Positions 52,901 to 62,706 of a stretch of 64,000 nucleotides of DNA are shown in pieces. This DNA comes from Lineus longissimus (Eukaryota > Nemertea > Pilidiophora > Heteronemertea > Lineidae): NCBI RefSeq assembly GCF_910592395.1, contig NC_088313.1, positions 15,266,437 to 15,330,436 of the forward strand, read 5' to 3'. Both the position numbers and the translations under genes were made by a program. The number at the start of each line of letters is the position of its first letter. Position 1 is the first letter of the stretch. The notes beneath the pieces were generated by a model. It was not told the origin of the DNA and did no database searches. It worked only from the letters and a program-made list of their open reading frames with translations.

Positions 52901-53969
52901 TTTAACCACACCACCTGTTAATTCGCTCTCTAGTCTAATCATACAGTTTCGAGGTACGTTCATCAGCATTAGCACTCCAGGGAATGCATTGGAAATGATT
53001 AGACTTGCTTTCGGACACCTCAGGGAGAAAGAAAGAAGAACGTTGGCCATTGTTTTGATGGAGAGCAGAATTTTCGTAACTTGATCTTGTGAAGCTAACG
53101 GCAGGCCTAGCAAGGTCGAACGATCAGAGGCGCAGAGGAGTTGGTTGTAGCAGCCATATCAAACATTCGGGATGGAAAAACAACTTTGAAAAAGTGATTT
53201 GTGCAGATTTCCTCGCAGCTTCGATTCATTTGTATTTGTGGACTTGTTGCCCTTTTTCTCCTGGATGATATGGAATTTTTTCAGTGTTTTGTGAATGATA
53301 GTTCTTAATTTACCTGTTTGTATGCTACCCAGAGTTATTGCAACAGTGTGTCTAGGCCTACAGAAATAGAGAACCTTAATACATTGGATGTAAGATCTGT
53401 GTTGGTCTTATGGGTCTAATTTTTCCCTTTACCATGATGAAGGCTATCCTTTGTGATGTTCCCCACTTCTTGTGTCCCAGAAAGGCTCATCAAGTTCTTT
53501 GTCTCAATGTTGCAACAGTTCTGGTGGTGCTGTCTTCACCGGGTTCATTTAGCTATTTTTCATTTGCAGCATGCTCTCTGATTATCAAACTCAGCACCTT
53601 CAAGCTCAGACATGGCCTTTTATGGATTCGATATTTAAGAACTGATTGAATTCATTAGATTGTGATTCCTTCTGTTTTCTAAGGTGAGCAAGACCCTAAC
53701 CCTGTGAATCAGCCTCGAGCGTGACTAAAGGTTTGTCATTGTTGAACCCTTTGCGGGGCTGTTAGTGTTTGTCCACTGCGTACCCCCAGGATGACTAAGG
53801 TTTAGTCGTCATGACACTAGAATCCCTGCAAAAGGCAGGCACTAAGGCGTGAAGTGGATGTTTGCATATCTGGCATGCTATCAGTCAATTCTGCGGCCAG
53901 AAGCAGCATATTCCTAAGTCAGTGGCCAAAAAAATGTACACAAGGACTCCCTCGGGATTGACAAGTGCT

Positions 53970-54080
53970 GTCCCTAATAGAGAGGTGTCCAGTTTAGAGC
54001 GGTCAAATTGAATTGAAACGACCAATTTGTGGCTAAAACTAGTGTCCTTAATGGACAGGTTGTCCTTAATAGAGAGGTGT
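53970..54080 (+). repeat. Degenerate minisatellite of TGTCC-TTAATAGAGAGG units
   Basis: GTCCCTAATAGAGAGGTGTC at 53970, GTCCTTAATGGACAGG at 54044 and GTCCTTAATAGAGAGGTG at 54062 are decayed copies of one short unit. Intervening sequence is too diverged to count copies. Confidence 0.65.
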
Positions 54081-54668
54081 TTGCTAAGGGATGGTCCGCT
54101 GTATATATGCAGATGGCAAAAAACCGTTATCTGCGGCTTATGCTGCACTTAAATAATCATTCATTCTGATGCCTGGGGATTTCACGGTGGTTTTTTAACA
54201 GTCGAAAGCTCATGCCGAGTACTTTACAGACATAAGTGTAATGTGTTCTATACAGGAATATGATGGTGTTGTCCCCAGTTGGCAAATATGGAATTGAGGT
54301 CAACTCTCCAGATCCAGCTGTTCCTGGGACCTCGTAAGCGGTGAAACTGCGGCACAAAGTCCTGAGCCATAATGAAGGCAATCTGAAATACACCTACTGT
54401 ATCATTATGTCGCCTACGAGCTAATTTGATCTGGACGAGATTTTGTTGGTGGTATGCGTATACATGTATGTGCCAATATCGAGTTCAATCGAATTAGAGT
54501 TTTGTTGGTATTGTTTGTACAATCAGTAACAGGTGGCATGGACGGATATCGTTTGATATATTGATGTGGCAGACCGTGCCTATTGGCTGCCCCTAAAGGT
54601 CACCTCAGGCCTACATGGCCTAGGCCTTATATGAAGGACTATCGAACCAGCCATTGTTATTCATCATC

Positions 54669-54703
54669 ATGATTCTCGGTGCCTTGACTTCGACTGTCAT
54701 TCA
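54669..54703 (+). CDS. REEP-like exon 1 (start codon)
   Basis: The sequence encodes [11 protein letters not shown] plus two bases of a glutamine codon, followed by a GTAAGT donor at 54704. A at -3 gives an adequate start context. The first base of exon 2 completes the codon, giving [20 protein letters not shown], which has the length and hydrophobicity expected ahead of the conserved [10 protein letters not shown] block (vertebrate forms start M-V-S-W...). No other candidate start lies close upstream. An alternative first exon is possible at 56948 (see findings). Confidence 0.85.
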
Positions 54704-57700
54704 GTAAGTTAATATTTTATTTTTGCCGGATTCTATCTTTGACTTTCTGCGTAGATTTGTTGGAAGGCGTATCTTGAGTATCCCCCTTGGTTTCTATTAC
54801 AAAATTCTCAAGCCTGGCTTCAGGTCGTACTAATACTCCGCCCCTCTCCTAGGCCTCCTAGTGTTAAGAGAGACGGTCCTCCTGGTATTGACAGGATTAG
54901 CCCTTGCCAAGGATTCTAAGAACTGTCTCTGTTTTGAGGTGCCTCGAACCATCAAACGAAGAATAAATCAATATCTTGCCTTATACATGTATGATCAGAG
55001 CAGCTTGCCCCTGCTGAAGGGATCCACAGAACAGCAATTCCCGCATTCAGTTACATTTTTAGGGTCAAAATGCTTGGTTTTGGAGTGACAAAGCTTGAAC
55101 CTTCAAGATTTAAAGTAAATTTTGACACAATCAACATCCTTTGACAGATTCAGATTCTGAGTTTGACTGCTAGGTGTCGTGGCACATAAACTTTGGTCCC
55201 ATATGTGACCTTGCTGGTACCTCACTTGTCCCAATTCTCAAAAACTAGCAGCCAAACTCGGAAGTTCTCAAGAAAGATGGTGTCACCATCTAAAATCATC
55301 ATTGGCAAGTTATTGGCTTGTTCTTGGTCTGGTCTGGCATGCCGAAGTGTGTATCGCTGCTGCAGCATTGTGTCAGGCTCCGTGACTACTTTGATGGACT
55401 AAAATATGCCCACCAGAGGAGGCGTAAGGTTCATGTAGCGGTTTACTTTTAGTTCAATTTCTGAAGCAAGGTCAGAATGGCTGCAGAATTGAGTCATCTT
55501 CTTTGTGCAAACTTCAACAATCCATAGGGAGGGGTGAGGGGTAGGATCAGCTTCTCTTCTTTGAATTTCTCCAGGATGCAGCCTCATGACCAATGTTTCC
55601 AAATAACCAAAAAAGATTCTTTGTTTCGGCAGACATCATGCATAATTTTGGTAATTTGGCAATTCCCAAATCATCTGGCGAGCACTTTAATTTATCGATG
55701 ATTCACAAATGTCATCACCGCTTAACTCAGGAGTTGTGACCTCATCACTCAATTTGAGATTGGACTTCCGATCTCTACCTACACAATGAAATTATCATTA
55801 ATTATCCACAGTTTGTTATTGATTTTTGTTGACGTTCTTTTGTTAGGCTGACCTCTTTCAAATATCCTCCTTTGTTATGAAATGACCATCTCCCTAGATT
55901 GCAGAGATGACCTGAGAGAGCCTGCGTTATTTGACATGACATTTCCAAAAGTGTTTTATGATTATAATGAATAATGATATTCAACTAAAATGGCCCTCCT
56001 TTGTTGTTGGTAGTTTTGACTGCTCAATTTTGGTGGCAATTGGTAATCCACAGTTTCTGAATTTGAACATAATTTCACCATTTGCTTAATATGGAGAGAA
56101 ATTGTCAGAAAGTTATTAGTTTCTATATATTCCTTTGTTTAGCTGACTTTGCTCATCTGTAATCAGATGGTAGGTTTTTGTGTCTGGCTTTTGATTGCTC
56201 AACTGGAATGAAAATTGGTGGAACTTGTCTGTGGGAATCCTTTGAACTTTTCATAAACATGCTTGATTGATGTCATTGGTTTGTTGCTGTGTTCGTTGAG
56301 TTGAGTTTCCAATTTGTTAATTTCTTTCTCATTGTAACACTTTCTGTCCCGAGTTGACTAATAAATAGAAGTCGTCATGAATCTCTTTGATCCTTTCCAT
56401 TTTCAGTTTACGAAACAATTAGAAAACTATAGGAAGCATTTACAACTAACAATTTGAAGAAATATGCGATATCTCCACCAAAACATATAAAGGCTCATTG
56501 ACTGCAGTTATGTAGTGTTATGAATTTCATAGCCAGACCTCTCATGTTTGGAATTTCGGGATTATATATATCCTTCCAAATTATCGGAAATGACACAAGT
56601 TTATGGAGTAATGTAAACTTTCAGGAAATGATAGGACCAAATTCCGCCAGAATGAACTTCCCTGGATAACATAAATTGACTATTTGGGATTTCAGCCAAT
56701 TTGGGAGACAAGAAAACAATGCTCATCCAGGAAGTCAAACAATGGAACTACGTATGACTGAATGCAGTAATGACTTTCAAACAAAAGCAAACTTGAGCTT
56801 ATTAAGGATGAACTTTCCCACCAGTCTTTGACAATTAAGTGACGCAAGAGATCCTATTAATGCCCTACTGTGCCCTTATTCCCTCACATGCCCGTGGCTC
56901 ACTCAGGGATGGTTCTTGAAACATACATTGACTGGTACCGTAGCGTGATGGTTCTCCTTATCTATACGTTTTGCAGATTGGTCTTCGGGACCCTCTACCC
57001 GGCCTACTCGTCATACAAGGCGGTCAAGACGAAAAATGTCAAAGAATATGTAAGTACTGAAACTATTTATCCACTTCACAAGTCAGATTCAGATTCAGTA
57101 CTGGCCATGTAGTACTTAACCATCACACGATTTTGTAGAAGTTATTGCTTATGAGAGTAAAAAGTTCTTTAAAATTTCTCCTACATCCATAAAAAATCAA
57201 TGCGTTGTCAATGTCATTAGCTTACAAATTCTTCCATTGTACCAGTTTCATTCTTGATTAGCTCAATCAGTTTTGAAATGGCGTGTACACCCTAGAATCA
57301 CTTGTTGGTACAACCTCCCATGGCAGATGATTCTCTCAGAATGCAAACTATGCAGTTATGTTTCCTCACTACGACCTGGTAGCGTCCGGAACTGTATTCA
57401 TAAAAAAAATCAGTCATGACTTATACATGTACACATGTACTGTGAAAATATGATTCAAGAGGACTTCTGTCTGTTAACAGCCTTGAAACAATAACAGTGA
57501 TTTACGTCTGTTGCTGGGCAACGGTATATCAACAATGACGTTGCTATGATAACGACTATCAACAGAGACAAGCCCAGTGGCTCTGGTCAATATTTCAGAA
57601 AAGCAGCACTAAGTTTACCACGAACTACAGCAACAGGTTGTATAGACCAGCCCTGACCCAACAAAATCCAACAAACTCGATGCCTGAGCTCTATATATTT

Positions 57701-60700
57701 GTATATATATCTGTACCTCCTTGATATCTCATGATCTTCATTTCATTCTGTATTTCAGGTACGCTGGATGATGTATTGGATTGTTTTCGCCTTGTTCACA
57801 TTTATAGAAACACTCACAGATGCCTTCCTCTCGTGGTAAGGAATGAAAAATGCGAGCCCTCTTACTTGCCCGACCCAAAGGCTCAAAATAGTTTTTTCTC
57901 CCTCTGTGGCATTTTCAAAAACACTTAAAAATGGTTTCAAATTGCCGTTAGGGCTGCCAAATTTGCATCAGAAGCAATGGAAAACATTGTTATCAGTAGC
58001 CAAGGTCATATTTGGAGGGGTTCCTTCTCGATATGCGCCACCCTCTTGTCATGTGGAGTTGATGATACACATGCTTCTTCAAGGAAAATGTCAATTTTGT
58101 TTGGAAAAGCTTTGAGAAAATGTTATTAGCTGATTAAGAACCTGAGTGATGACCTTGATCCAGTTTTCTGTATGAAGTATGAAAATAATCGGAGAGATGG
58201 AGTGGTCAAGTGGTGTATTGACTTGTGGTGTATTGACTTGTGGTCTGACTATCGCTGGTTTAAAGAATTGATATCAATCTGGACGGTTGTCTGTTCAGAC
58301 AATTTGAGGGTGGAGCTGAATTGTCCTCGAAGGCCAAAACTGAGGTGGCTGGCCAAAGTTTCGTACAAAATGTTGGCTCCACCCAAGCAATTTTTTGTGA
58401 GTTGAAGTAAGGCCGACTGCAAGATATGTTATAATCTCATTTCTATTCTCTTCCAGGATTCCATTTTATTACGAAATCAAAATTGTGTTTGTGATATGGC
58501 TGCTATCACCGGCTACCAGAGGGTCCAGTATTCTGTACAGAAAGTTTGTCCATCCACAGCTCATGAAAAGAGAAAGGGTATGTATTCCAATAGAATCATT
58601 GGACGATCAATGTCCTGGTGACTTTTGGTGAGGGAGACTTGATATGTGCTCAAGTTGTAGTGCTCATTGACCCTTATATTAGGTCTACTATTAAAAAGAT
58701 TGGGTTGAAGTGTGAAGTCGGATGATGACCTCTAGCATAGTTGATATCAGACTATAAACCCCAACTTTAACTTAAAAGGTCAAGCCTTACAAGAGACTCT
58801 GGATGAAAACACACCTTGCAAACTGAAGGACAGTCACAAAGACTGAAGTTCATAAATATTCCCGTTTTGCTTGCAGGATATAGATGATTGTATAGCCACA
58901 GCAAAAGACAAGGGTTGTGCTGCCTTAATGACGTTCGGTACTAGAGGTCTGAACTACGCAGCAAATACAGTTGTACAAACTGCTCTTAAGGTAAGTGCGG
59001 CTCCAACGTGAAAACTTGTCTTGGGATCTTTGAAGTGCCTGCTAGTGCTAGTTCAGTAGATTGCATTTTTCCACATAGAATACTTCAAGCCTGTTTTAAT
59101 GCTTTCAGTGGATGGTTATTTGGTCCTGTTGAGAGTTTCAAGTCAGAATCGTGAGGTTGATGACATTGGAAGTTTGAATCATCATTGCATGTCTAACTTC
59201 TCGAATGACTCTGCCCGATAGCTCTATTTTCGCCGCCATATTTCACTTCGATGTGTACATTTCAGGGCCAGTTTATTTTCCTACAATATATTATGTCAAA
59301 ACCTTGGCAGGTAAAGTGTATACTTTGATACTGTGTACATTTTTTGCTCTAAAGTGTCTTCTGCCATACCTTCATACAGTAGTATTAACCCATTGCATTG
59401 ATGTCTCTCTGCTGTAACCTGCATTGCCAACAGCCCTTGGTTGGGAACGAGGTTGCTCATTCTTTGATGCGTCTTCTAAAAAAAGGCTTATTTATTTACA
59501 CCAAGTCAAACTTGATGTTGAGATCTGCCAGGTTTGATTGAAACATTGTACTTCACCTGCTTCTAAGAGGGAGGTACTGTTATCAACAAACATGTCTGAA
59601 AACTAACTCTGCACTGGCTGATCAGGAAAGCAGAGTGGGGTTCTGGGGTCTGTCCCTGTTGATTGTTTTTGAAAACAGTCTTCAGAATTTTAGGGATGCA
59701 AATTTTCTTTAAATCTGTGATCTGTGTGTTATTGGTGGGAGAAGATGGAGGGGGGGGGGTTTCTTATGCTGTACCATAGGCTTATTTAATGATAACTTCA
59801 GCTTTCGCTCAACCTTGCTGCTTCTGATTTCTGATCAATGATTGAACTGAGTTCATGTGGTTTCCATCAGTGGTAGCAGTGTTTATCCATATTACAGGTA
59901 GTTGCTATGATTCATCACATCATAGACCGAACTGGAAGCTGTATCTGTGCTGCATCTGATCATAAACAGTCTCAATTAACCCTTTGGAGATTCTGATCAC
60001 AGCTAGCGGAATAACTTTATTGGTAGTGGTCATCTACACTGGGATTTATTATCAATCCTATCAAAAACACCTTGGTTGGGATGTAGCAGTGTTTACAGTG
60101 TGTAATGCATTGTGCCTTGTTTTGGTGGCAGTGGTTAGTATGGCAAATAAGCCTTATTTCTTTTCGTCTTTCCAGGGCCAAAGTGTCGTTGCGGACCACC
60201 TTAAGAAAAGTTACAGCATGAACGATTTATCAGAACGTTCGTCAAATGAAGAGGTATTCGATGAAACAGGTGCGTATGATACTGCAAATAACAAACATCT
60301 TGCAGGTTACACCAGGGACAGGGTCCTCACCAGAGGGTACGATTGTTACGTTTTCCATACCCTCCAAGAAGTTGATGATGGTTTTTATTTTCAATTGACC
60401 AATATTTTCAAAACTCAACATATTCAGAGGTACAGTACTCTTTCGGGAAGAGGGGAAGGGGTCTACCAAAAAATTTTTTTTTACTCCTTCAAAAATATCG
60501 ATAACAATAGATGGCCCCTTTCTTTTTCCTCATCAGGACAATGCAGTGCCTATATTTTATATGGTAACATGTTATCACTTGATACACGTGCCAAAATACA
60601 TGCATTATTGACATGCTGTGTTGTCTTTTCAAGACATGCCGCCAATATCGGGGAATGCCACTCTACCTCGAGCAAAAACCAAACCATCTGATCAGTTAAG

Positions 60701-62706
60701 AGCTGGCAAAAGTAACCTTAGTAAAACGTATAAGGAAGCAAATGTTAAGTATCTAGGTGTTGTGTTAGGCATACTAGTAGTTTATCCCACATTTTTTGTT
60801 CAAATCAGGATAGTGTTTTGTCTTGTAGTGGTTTGTCTGTTCCAGTCAAGCATCAGTCACTAAATGGGCGTTCAGATATGGCCGAGGTCTAGTGTAGTTA
60901 TCTCGTTAATAATCCCTTTGCATTTTCCTCCTCTCTTTTGATACAGTTTTCTTGTCTTCTCTTATACCCAGTTGCATCATCCAACTCTGTTGAACTTCTC
61001 TCCTTCCATATCATTTTGTCTTTTCTTATCTTTTACCCTTTCATAAACCTAACTTAACAATGCCTGATTCTTGTTGATTTTGGGCAACTGTACGTACATT
61101 TGACACTTGGCCAACCTGTTTGTGCACCAGACTCATTGGTCGAAAGTCATGTGTTTGACTCTTGGTGGTGTCTACATGCCAATCTACCAGCATTGGGCGT
61201 GTATATCCAGGAGACCTTAGGACAGATTTTCACCGCCTGTAAGTGTGCATGCTCAAACCAGGAATGTTCCAAGTGTCCCTCCATCAATGTTACCATGCTT
61301 CATCTTGATTGTCTTCCCTCCATCCCTTTTACAGATCTGTATGTTGAAAGACAACCACGACATCTTCACACAAGTAGCCACGAAAATCTTTCTACTGTAG
61401 GGCGACGAAAACGGCATACGATTAGTGAAAATTACTCATCAGGTACCAACGGTTCTTTGAAAAATCATAATCTGAATTTGTTGTATTTTGAGCTCAGATC
61501 CATTTTGGAAGGATTTCCTTGACCAACAGCTGACATCATAATGCTGGGCTTAATTTGTTCTTTGCTGTTGCCCTGTTGCCTAAAAGTTGTCTCAGTCTTC
61601 GTAATCGTATTGTAGATAAAGAACTATATGTCTTCCACAGTTGTCCACTTTCCTGGTTCAACTAATACTGGTTTGTTCCGCATGATTCCTCCTGATTCAT
61701 CTTGTCAGTACCAGTAGAAACTGTTTCAACTAACTGATTTCAAATTGTACTTTGAATCATATCAGATCCAGCTGAACTGTCCTGTAATGGTCTTGCTTAC
61801 AATTGGTGTCATATTTACTCATCAAAACTGACAAAAAAGTTGTGAAAGCAATTGTTCCAAATTCTATCAGCTTGTCCATCAAGATCAGACAGTTTGAAAT
61901 ATGCCATTTTCCTGATTTCTGAGGTGAATATCTGTTTTGAATTCTACATTTACAACCCTTTGGCGATATCCAGTTTATAATCTCATCCGCCATGTTTGTT
62001 TCAGAGTTATATGAGCTGCACGAACGTGATGAAGAGCAGCAGTACACACCCACTCCAGAAACATCCGACAAAGTCCAAAGAAGAACCCATGCTCAGAAAG
62101 AGGTGAGGCTTTAGCTTTAAAACTTAATACTCCTATTGTACAGGTCTTGGTCTTGAAAGTGTGTGATCAGGGCTTAGTGTTATAGAGCACCCTGAAGAAT
62201 CAGCACCACATTTTTCAAGGGTATTCCAAGTTCGAGGTAGGATTGCCTGAAAATGTTATCCATTTCCACGAGGTCACCTTGCTAACCCACAGAAAAAGCT
62301 AGAATGTTGCATCAAAATTTCAATTAAATGGCTCGAAAATACTAACAGAAAGAAGAGGAGAAAATCAAAATCATAAGGGGACTCATACTGCCTGAGTTGC
62401 ACCTTTGTAGAGATGATGTAACTTGGCAGATATTTTCAGTGGTGGGATAAGAGGGAATCTGGCTCTCAAAGGCTGTGGGTTAGCTCTATTTTCACCCCAG
62501 AAGCATGAGGAGGCAGGTGGTGTATTTTTACAGAAAATAAGAATGAAATGTCTAAAAATGAAGCAAACCCTGAATACTAATGCCACATTGCTTTACTACA
62601 GGAGTTCCTCGGTCAACCTCCCCGCGGGCCCATTGTGCAGACCTGGCGTGGCGAGGGGCGCTGGATTAACCGCTTCCAATACTGGAAAGACCGGGCAGAT
62701 CAGTGA
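54669..62706 (+). CDS. REEP1-4-type receptor expression-enhancing protein (TB2/DP1/HVA22 family)
   Basis: Ten exons join in frame: 54669-54703, 56977-57049, 57759-57835, 58457-58577, 58877-58990, 60176-60269, 60634-60720, 61335-61442, 62005-62102 and 62602-62706 (stop TGA). The product is about 303 residues. [65 protein letters not shown] and a GQSVV...SYSMNDL segment are REEP1-4 signatures. The family are ER membrane proteins with hydrophobic hairpins that curve tubules, and some bind microtubules through the cytosolic tail. Hydrophobic segments lie at about residues 3-21, 39-60 and 63-82. [10 protein letters not shown] and the GLNYA block resemble insect ReepA. The N-terminal 172 residues are secure. 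The tail exons (7 onward) rest on splice phase only. Drawn as REEP1-4, not REEP5/6, because of the long tail after the TB2 domain. Confidence 0.92.
54704..56976. other. REEP intron 1 (2.3 kb)
   Basis: The intron runs from donor GTAAGT to acceptor TTTTGCAG. No repeat or exon was found inside, but its last 100 bases are open in the frame of exon 2 and could form an alternative first exon (see findings). Confidence 0.8.
56977..57049 (+). CDS. REEP-like exon 2 (residues 12-36)
   Basis: Acceptor TTTTGCAG and donor GTAAGT bound a 73-nt exon encoding [20 protein letters not shown] then VKEY. This is the near-invariant first half of the TB2/DP1/HVA22 domain in REEP1-4. Exon 1 plus exon 2 make exactly 36 codons and the exon ends in phase 0. 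Confidence 0.96.
57050..57758. other. REEP intron 2, with RFX X-box-like site
   Basis: A 709-bp intron with canonical borders. The only site noted is GTTGCTGGGCAAC at 57510-57522, a palindromic X-box-like motif. Confidence 0.8.
57759..57835 (+). CDS. REEP-like exon 3 (residues 37-62, last codon split)
   Basis: Acceptor TATTTCAG and donor GTAAGG bound a 77-nt exon encoding [20 protein letters not shown] then DAFLSW, with the last tryptophan split TG|G. The segment is a membrane-embedded hairpin arm. The 'WMMYWIVFA' core is shared by almost all REEP1-4 proteins. Confidence 0.96.
57836..58456. other. REEP intron 3
   Basis: A 621-bp intron, GTAAGG to TCTTCCAG. It contains a 15-bp tandem duplication (TGGTGTATTGACTTG twice, about 58211-58240). 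Nothing else was seen. Confidence 0.85.
58457..58577 (+). CDS. REEP-like exon 4 (residues 62-102)
   Basis: Acceptor TCTTCCAG and donor GTATGT bound a 121-nt exon encoding [20 protein letters not shown] then [20 protein letters not shown]. The 'YYE-x-K-x-x-FV-x-WLLSP' and 'LYRKFVHP' motifs are the family signature. SPATRGSS is closer to insect ReepA (SPAT) than to vertebrate SPYTKGSS, by memory of those families. Confidence 0.96.
58877..58990 (+). CDS. REEP-like exon 5 (residues 103-140)
   Basis: Acceptor CTTGCAG and donor GTAAGT bound a 114-nt phase-0 exon encoding [20 protein letters not shown] then [18 protein letters not shown]. It matches the amphipathic segment after the membrane hairpins ('EIDD-x-x-x-x-AK-x-(R/K)-(G/S)...(F/L)G-x-(R/K)-GLN-x-A') that precedes GQG in vertebrate REEPs. 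Confidence 0.95.
58991..60175. other. REEP intron 5
   Basis: A 1.2-kb intron, GTAAGT to TTTCCAG, with a poly-G run near 59750. A long open frame runs from 59984 through exon 6, but its first part has no resemblance to the family and reads through the acceptor. Confidence 0.8.
60176..60269 (+). CDS. REEP-like exon 6 (residues 141-172)
   Basis: After the acceptor TTTCCAG the exon encodes [20 protein letters not shown] then [11 protein letters not shown], corresponding to vertebrate 'GQGA(L/I)(S/T)ERLRSFSM(Q/H)DLTT'. Two donors are visible: GTATTC at 60254 (phase 0) and GTGCGT at 60270 (phase 1). The second is the better donor and fits the phase-1 acceptor of exon 7, so it was chosen. Confidence 0.88.
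60270..60633. other. REEP intron 6
   Basis: A 364-bp intron assuming the 60270 donor. Open in the frame of exon 6 for its entire length, so retention would add residues rather than an early stop. Nothing else was seen. Confidence 0.65.
60634..60720 (+). CDS. REEP-like exon 7, cytosolic tail (end uncertain)
   Basis: A CTTTTCAAG acceptor fits a phase-1 entry, giving [20 protein letters not shown] then QLRAGKSNL. Two candidate donors, at 60721 (GTAAAA) and 60757 (GTGTTG), are both phase 1 and both compatible with exon 8. They differ by 12 codons. Neither is strong. The Ser/Pro/Lys-rich composition suits the variable REEP tail, but there is no motif to confirm it. Confidence 0.6.
60757..61334. 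other. REEP intron 7
   Basis: Intron between the exon 7 donor (60721 or 60757) and the exon 8 acceptor. T-rich, with no repeats or exons noted. Confidence 0.6.
61335..61442 (+). CDS. REEP-like exon 8, cytosolic tail
   Basis: Acceptor CTTTTACAG and donor GTACCA bound a 108-nt exon with phase 1 at both ends. It encodes [20 protein letters not shown] then [15 protein letters not shown]. The exon is symmetric, so skipping it would keep the frame. Basic and Ser/Thr-rich content fits the microtubule-binding or phosphorylated tail of REEP1-4 proteins (inference). The open frame continues past the donor, so the exact end is by splice-site choice. Confidence 0.68.
61443..62004. other. REEP intron 8
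   Basis: A 562-bp intron, GTACCA to TTTCAG. Nothing else was seen in it. Confidence 0.65.
62005..62102 (+). CDS. REEP-like exon 9, cytosolic tail
   Basis: Acceptor TTGTTTCAG and donor GTGAGG bound a 98-nt exon, entering in phase 1 and leaving in phase 0. It encodes [20 protein letters not shown] then [13 protein letters not shown]. It is acidic then basic, with no stop in the required frame, and both splice sites are good. Phase agreement on both sides is the main support. Confidence 0.7.
62103..62601. other. REEP intron 9
   Basis: A 499-bp intron, GTGAGG to ACTACAG, if exon 10 is used. Nothing else was seen in it. Confidence 0.55.
62602..62706 (+). CDS. REEP-like candidate last exon 10
   Basis: The acceptor TTACTACAG leads in phase 0 to [20 protein letters not shown] then [14 protein letters not shown] and a TGA stop at 62704. 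The segment is clearly GC-richer than its surroundings, which suggests coding sequence. A second frame is also open here ([15 protein letters not shown]...), but it does not agree with the phase of exon 9. No homology could be recalled for this tail, so it remains a phase-based call. Confidence 0.5.
   Translation, partial: EFLGQPPRGPIVQTWRGEGRWINRFQYWKDRADQ

Larger units (their letters stand above)
44012..54668. other. Divergent intergenic region between the KDM3-like and REEP-like genes
   Basis: About 10.7 kb separates the two start codons, which face away from each other. No coding exon was recognised. The region contains the inverted repeat at 44610-45563, RFX-like palindromes (46941-46954, 49761-49772), a SINE-like relic near 47975-48030 and a degenerate minisatellite (53970-54080). 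Both core promoters must lie here. An inverted CCAAT-type ATTGG and a TATAT run occur shortly upstream of the REEP start (about 54570-54640). Confidence 0.7.

Noticed and set aside
59984-60691. 235-codon open frame on the plus strand, the longest in the window
   Set aside because: Only 60176-60269 matches a family (REEP exon 6). The rest is intron read-through on both sides without codon or motif support.
61100-61522. 140-codon plus-strand open frame
   Set aside because: Only 61335-61442 is used, as REEP exon 8; the rest is intron read-through.
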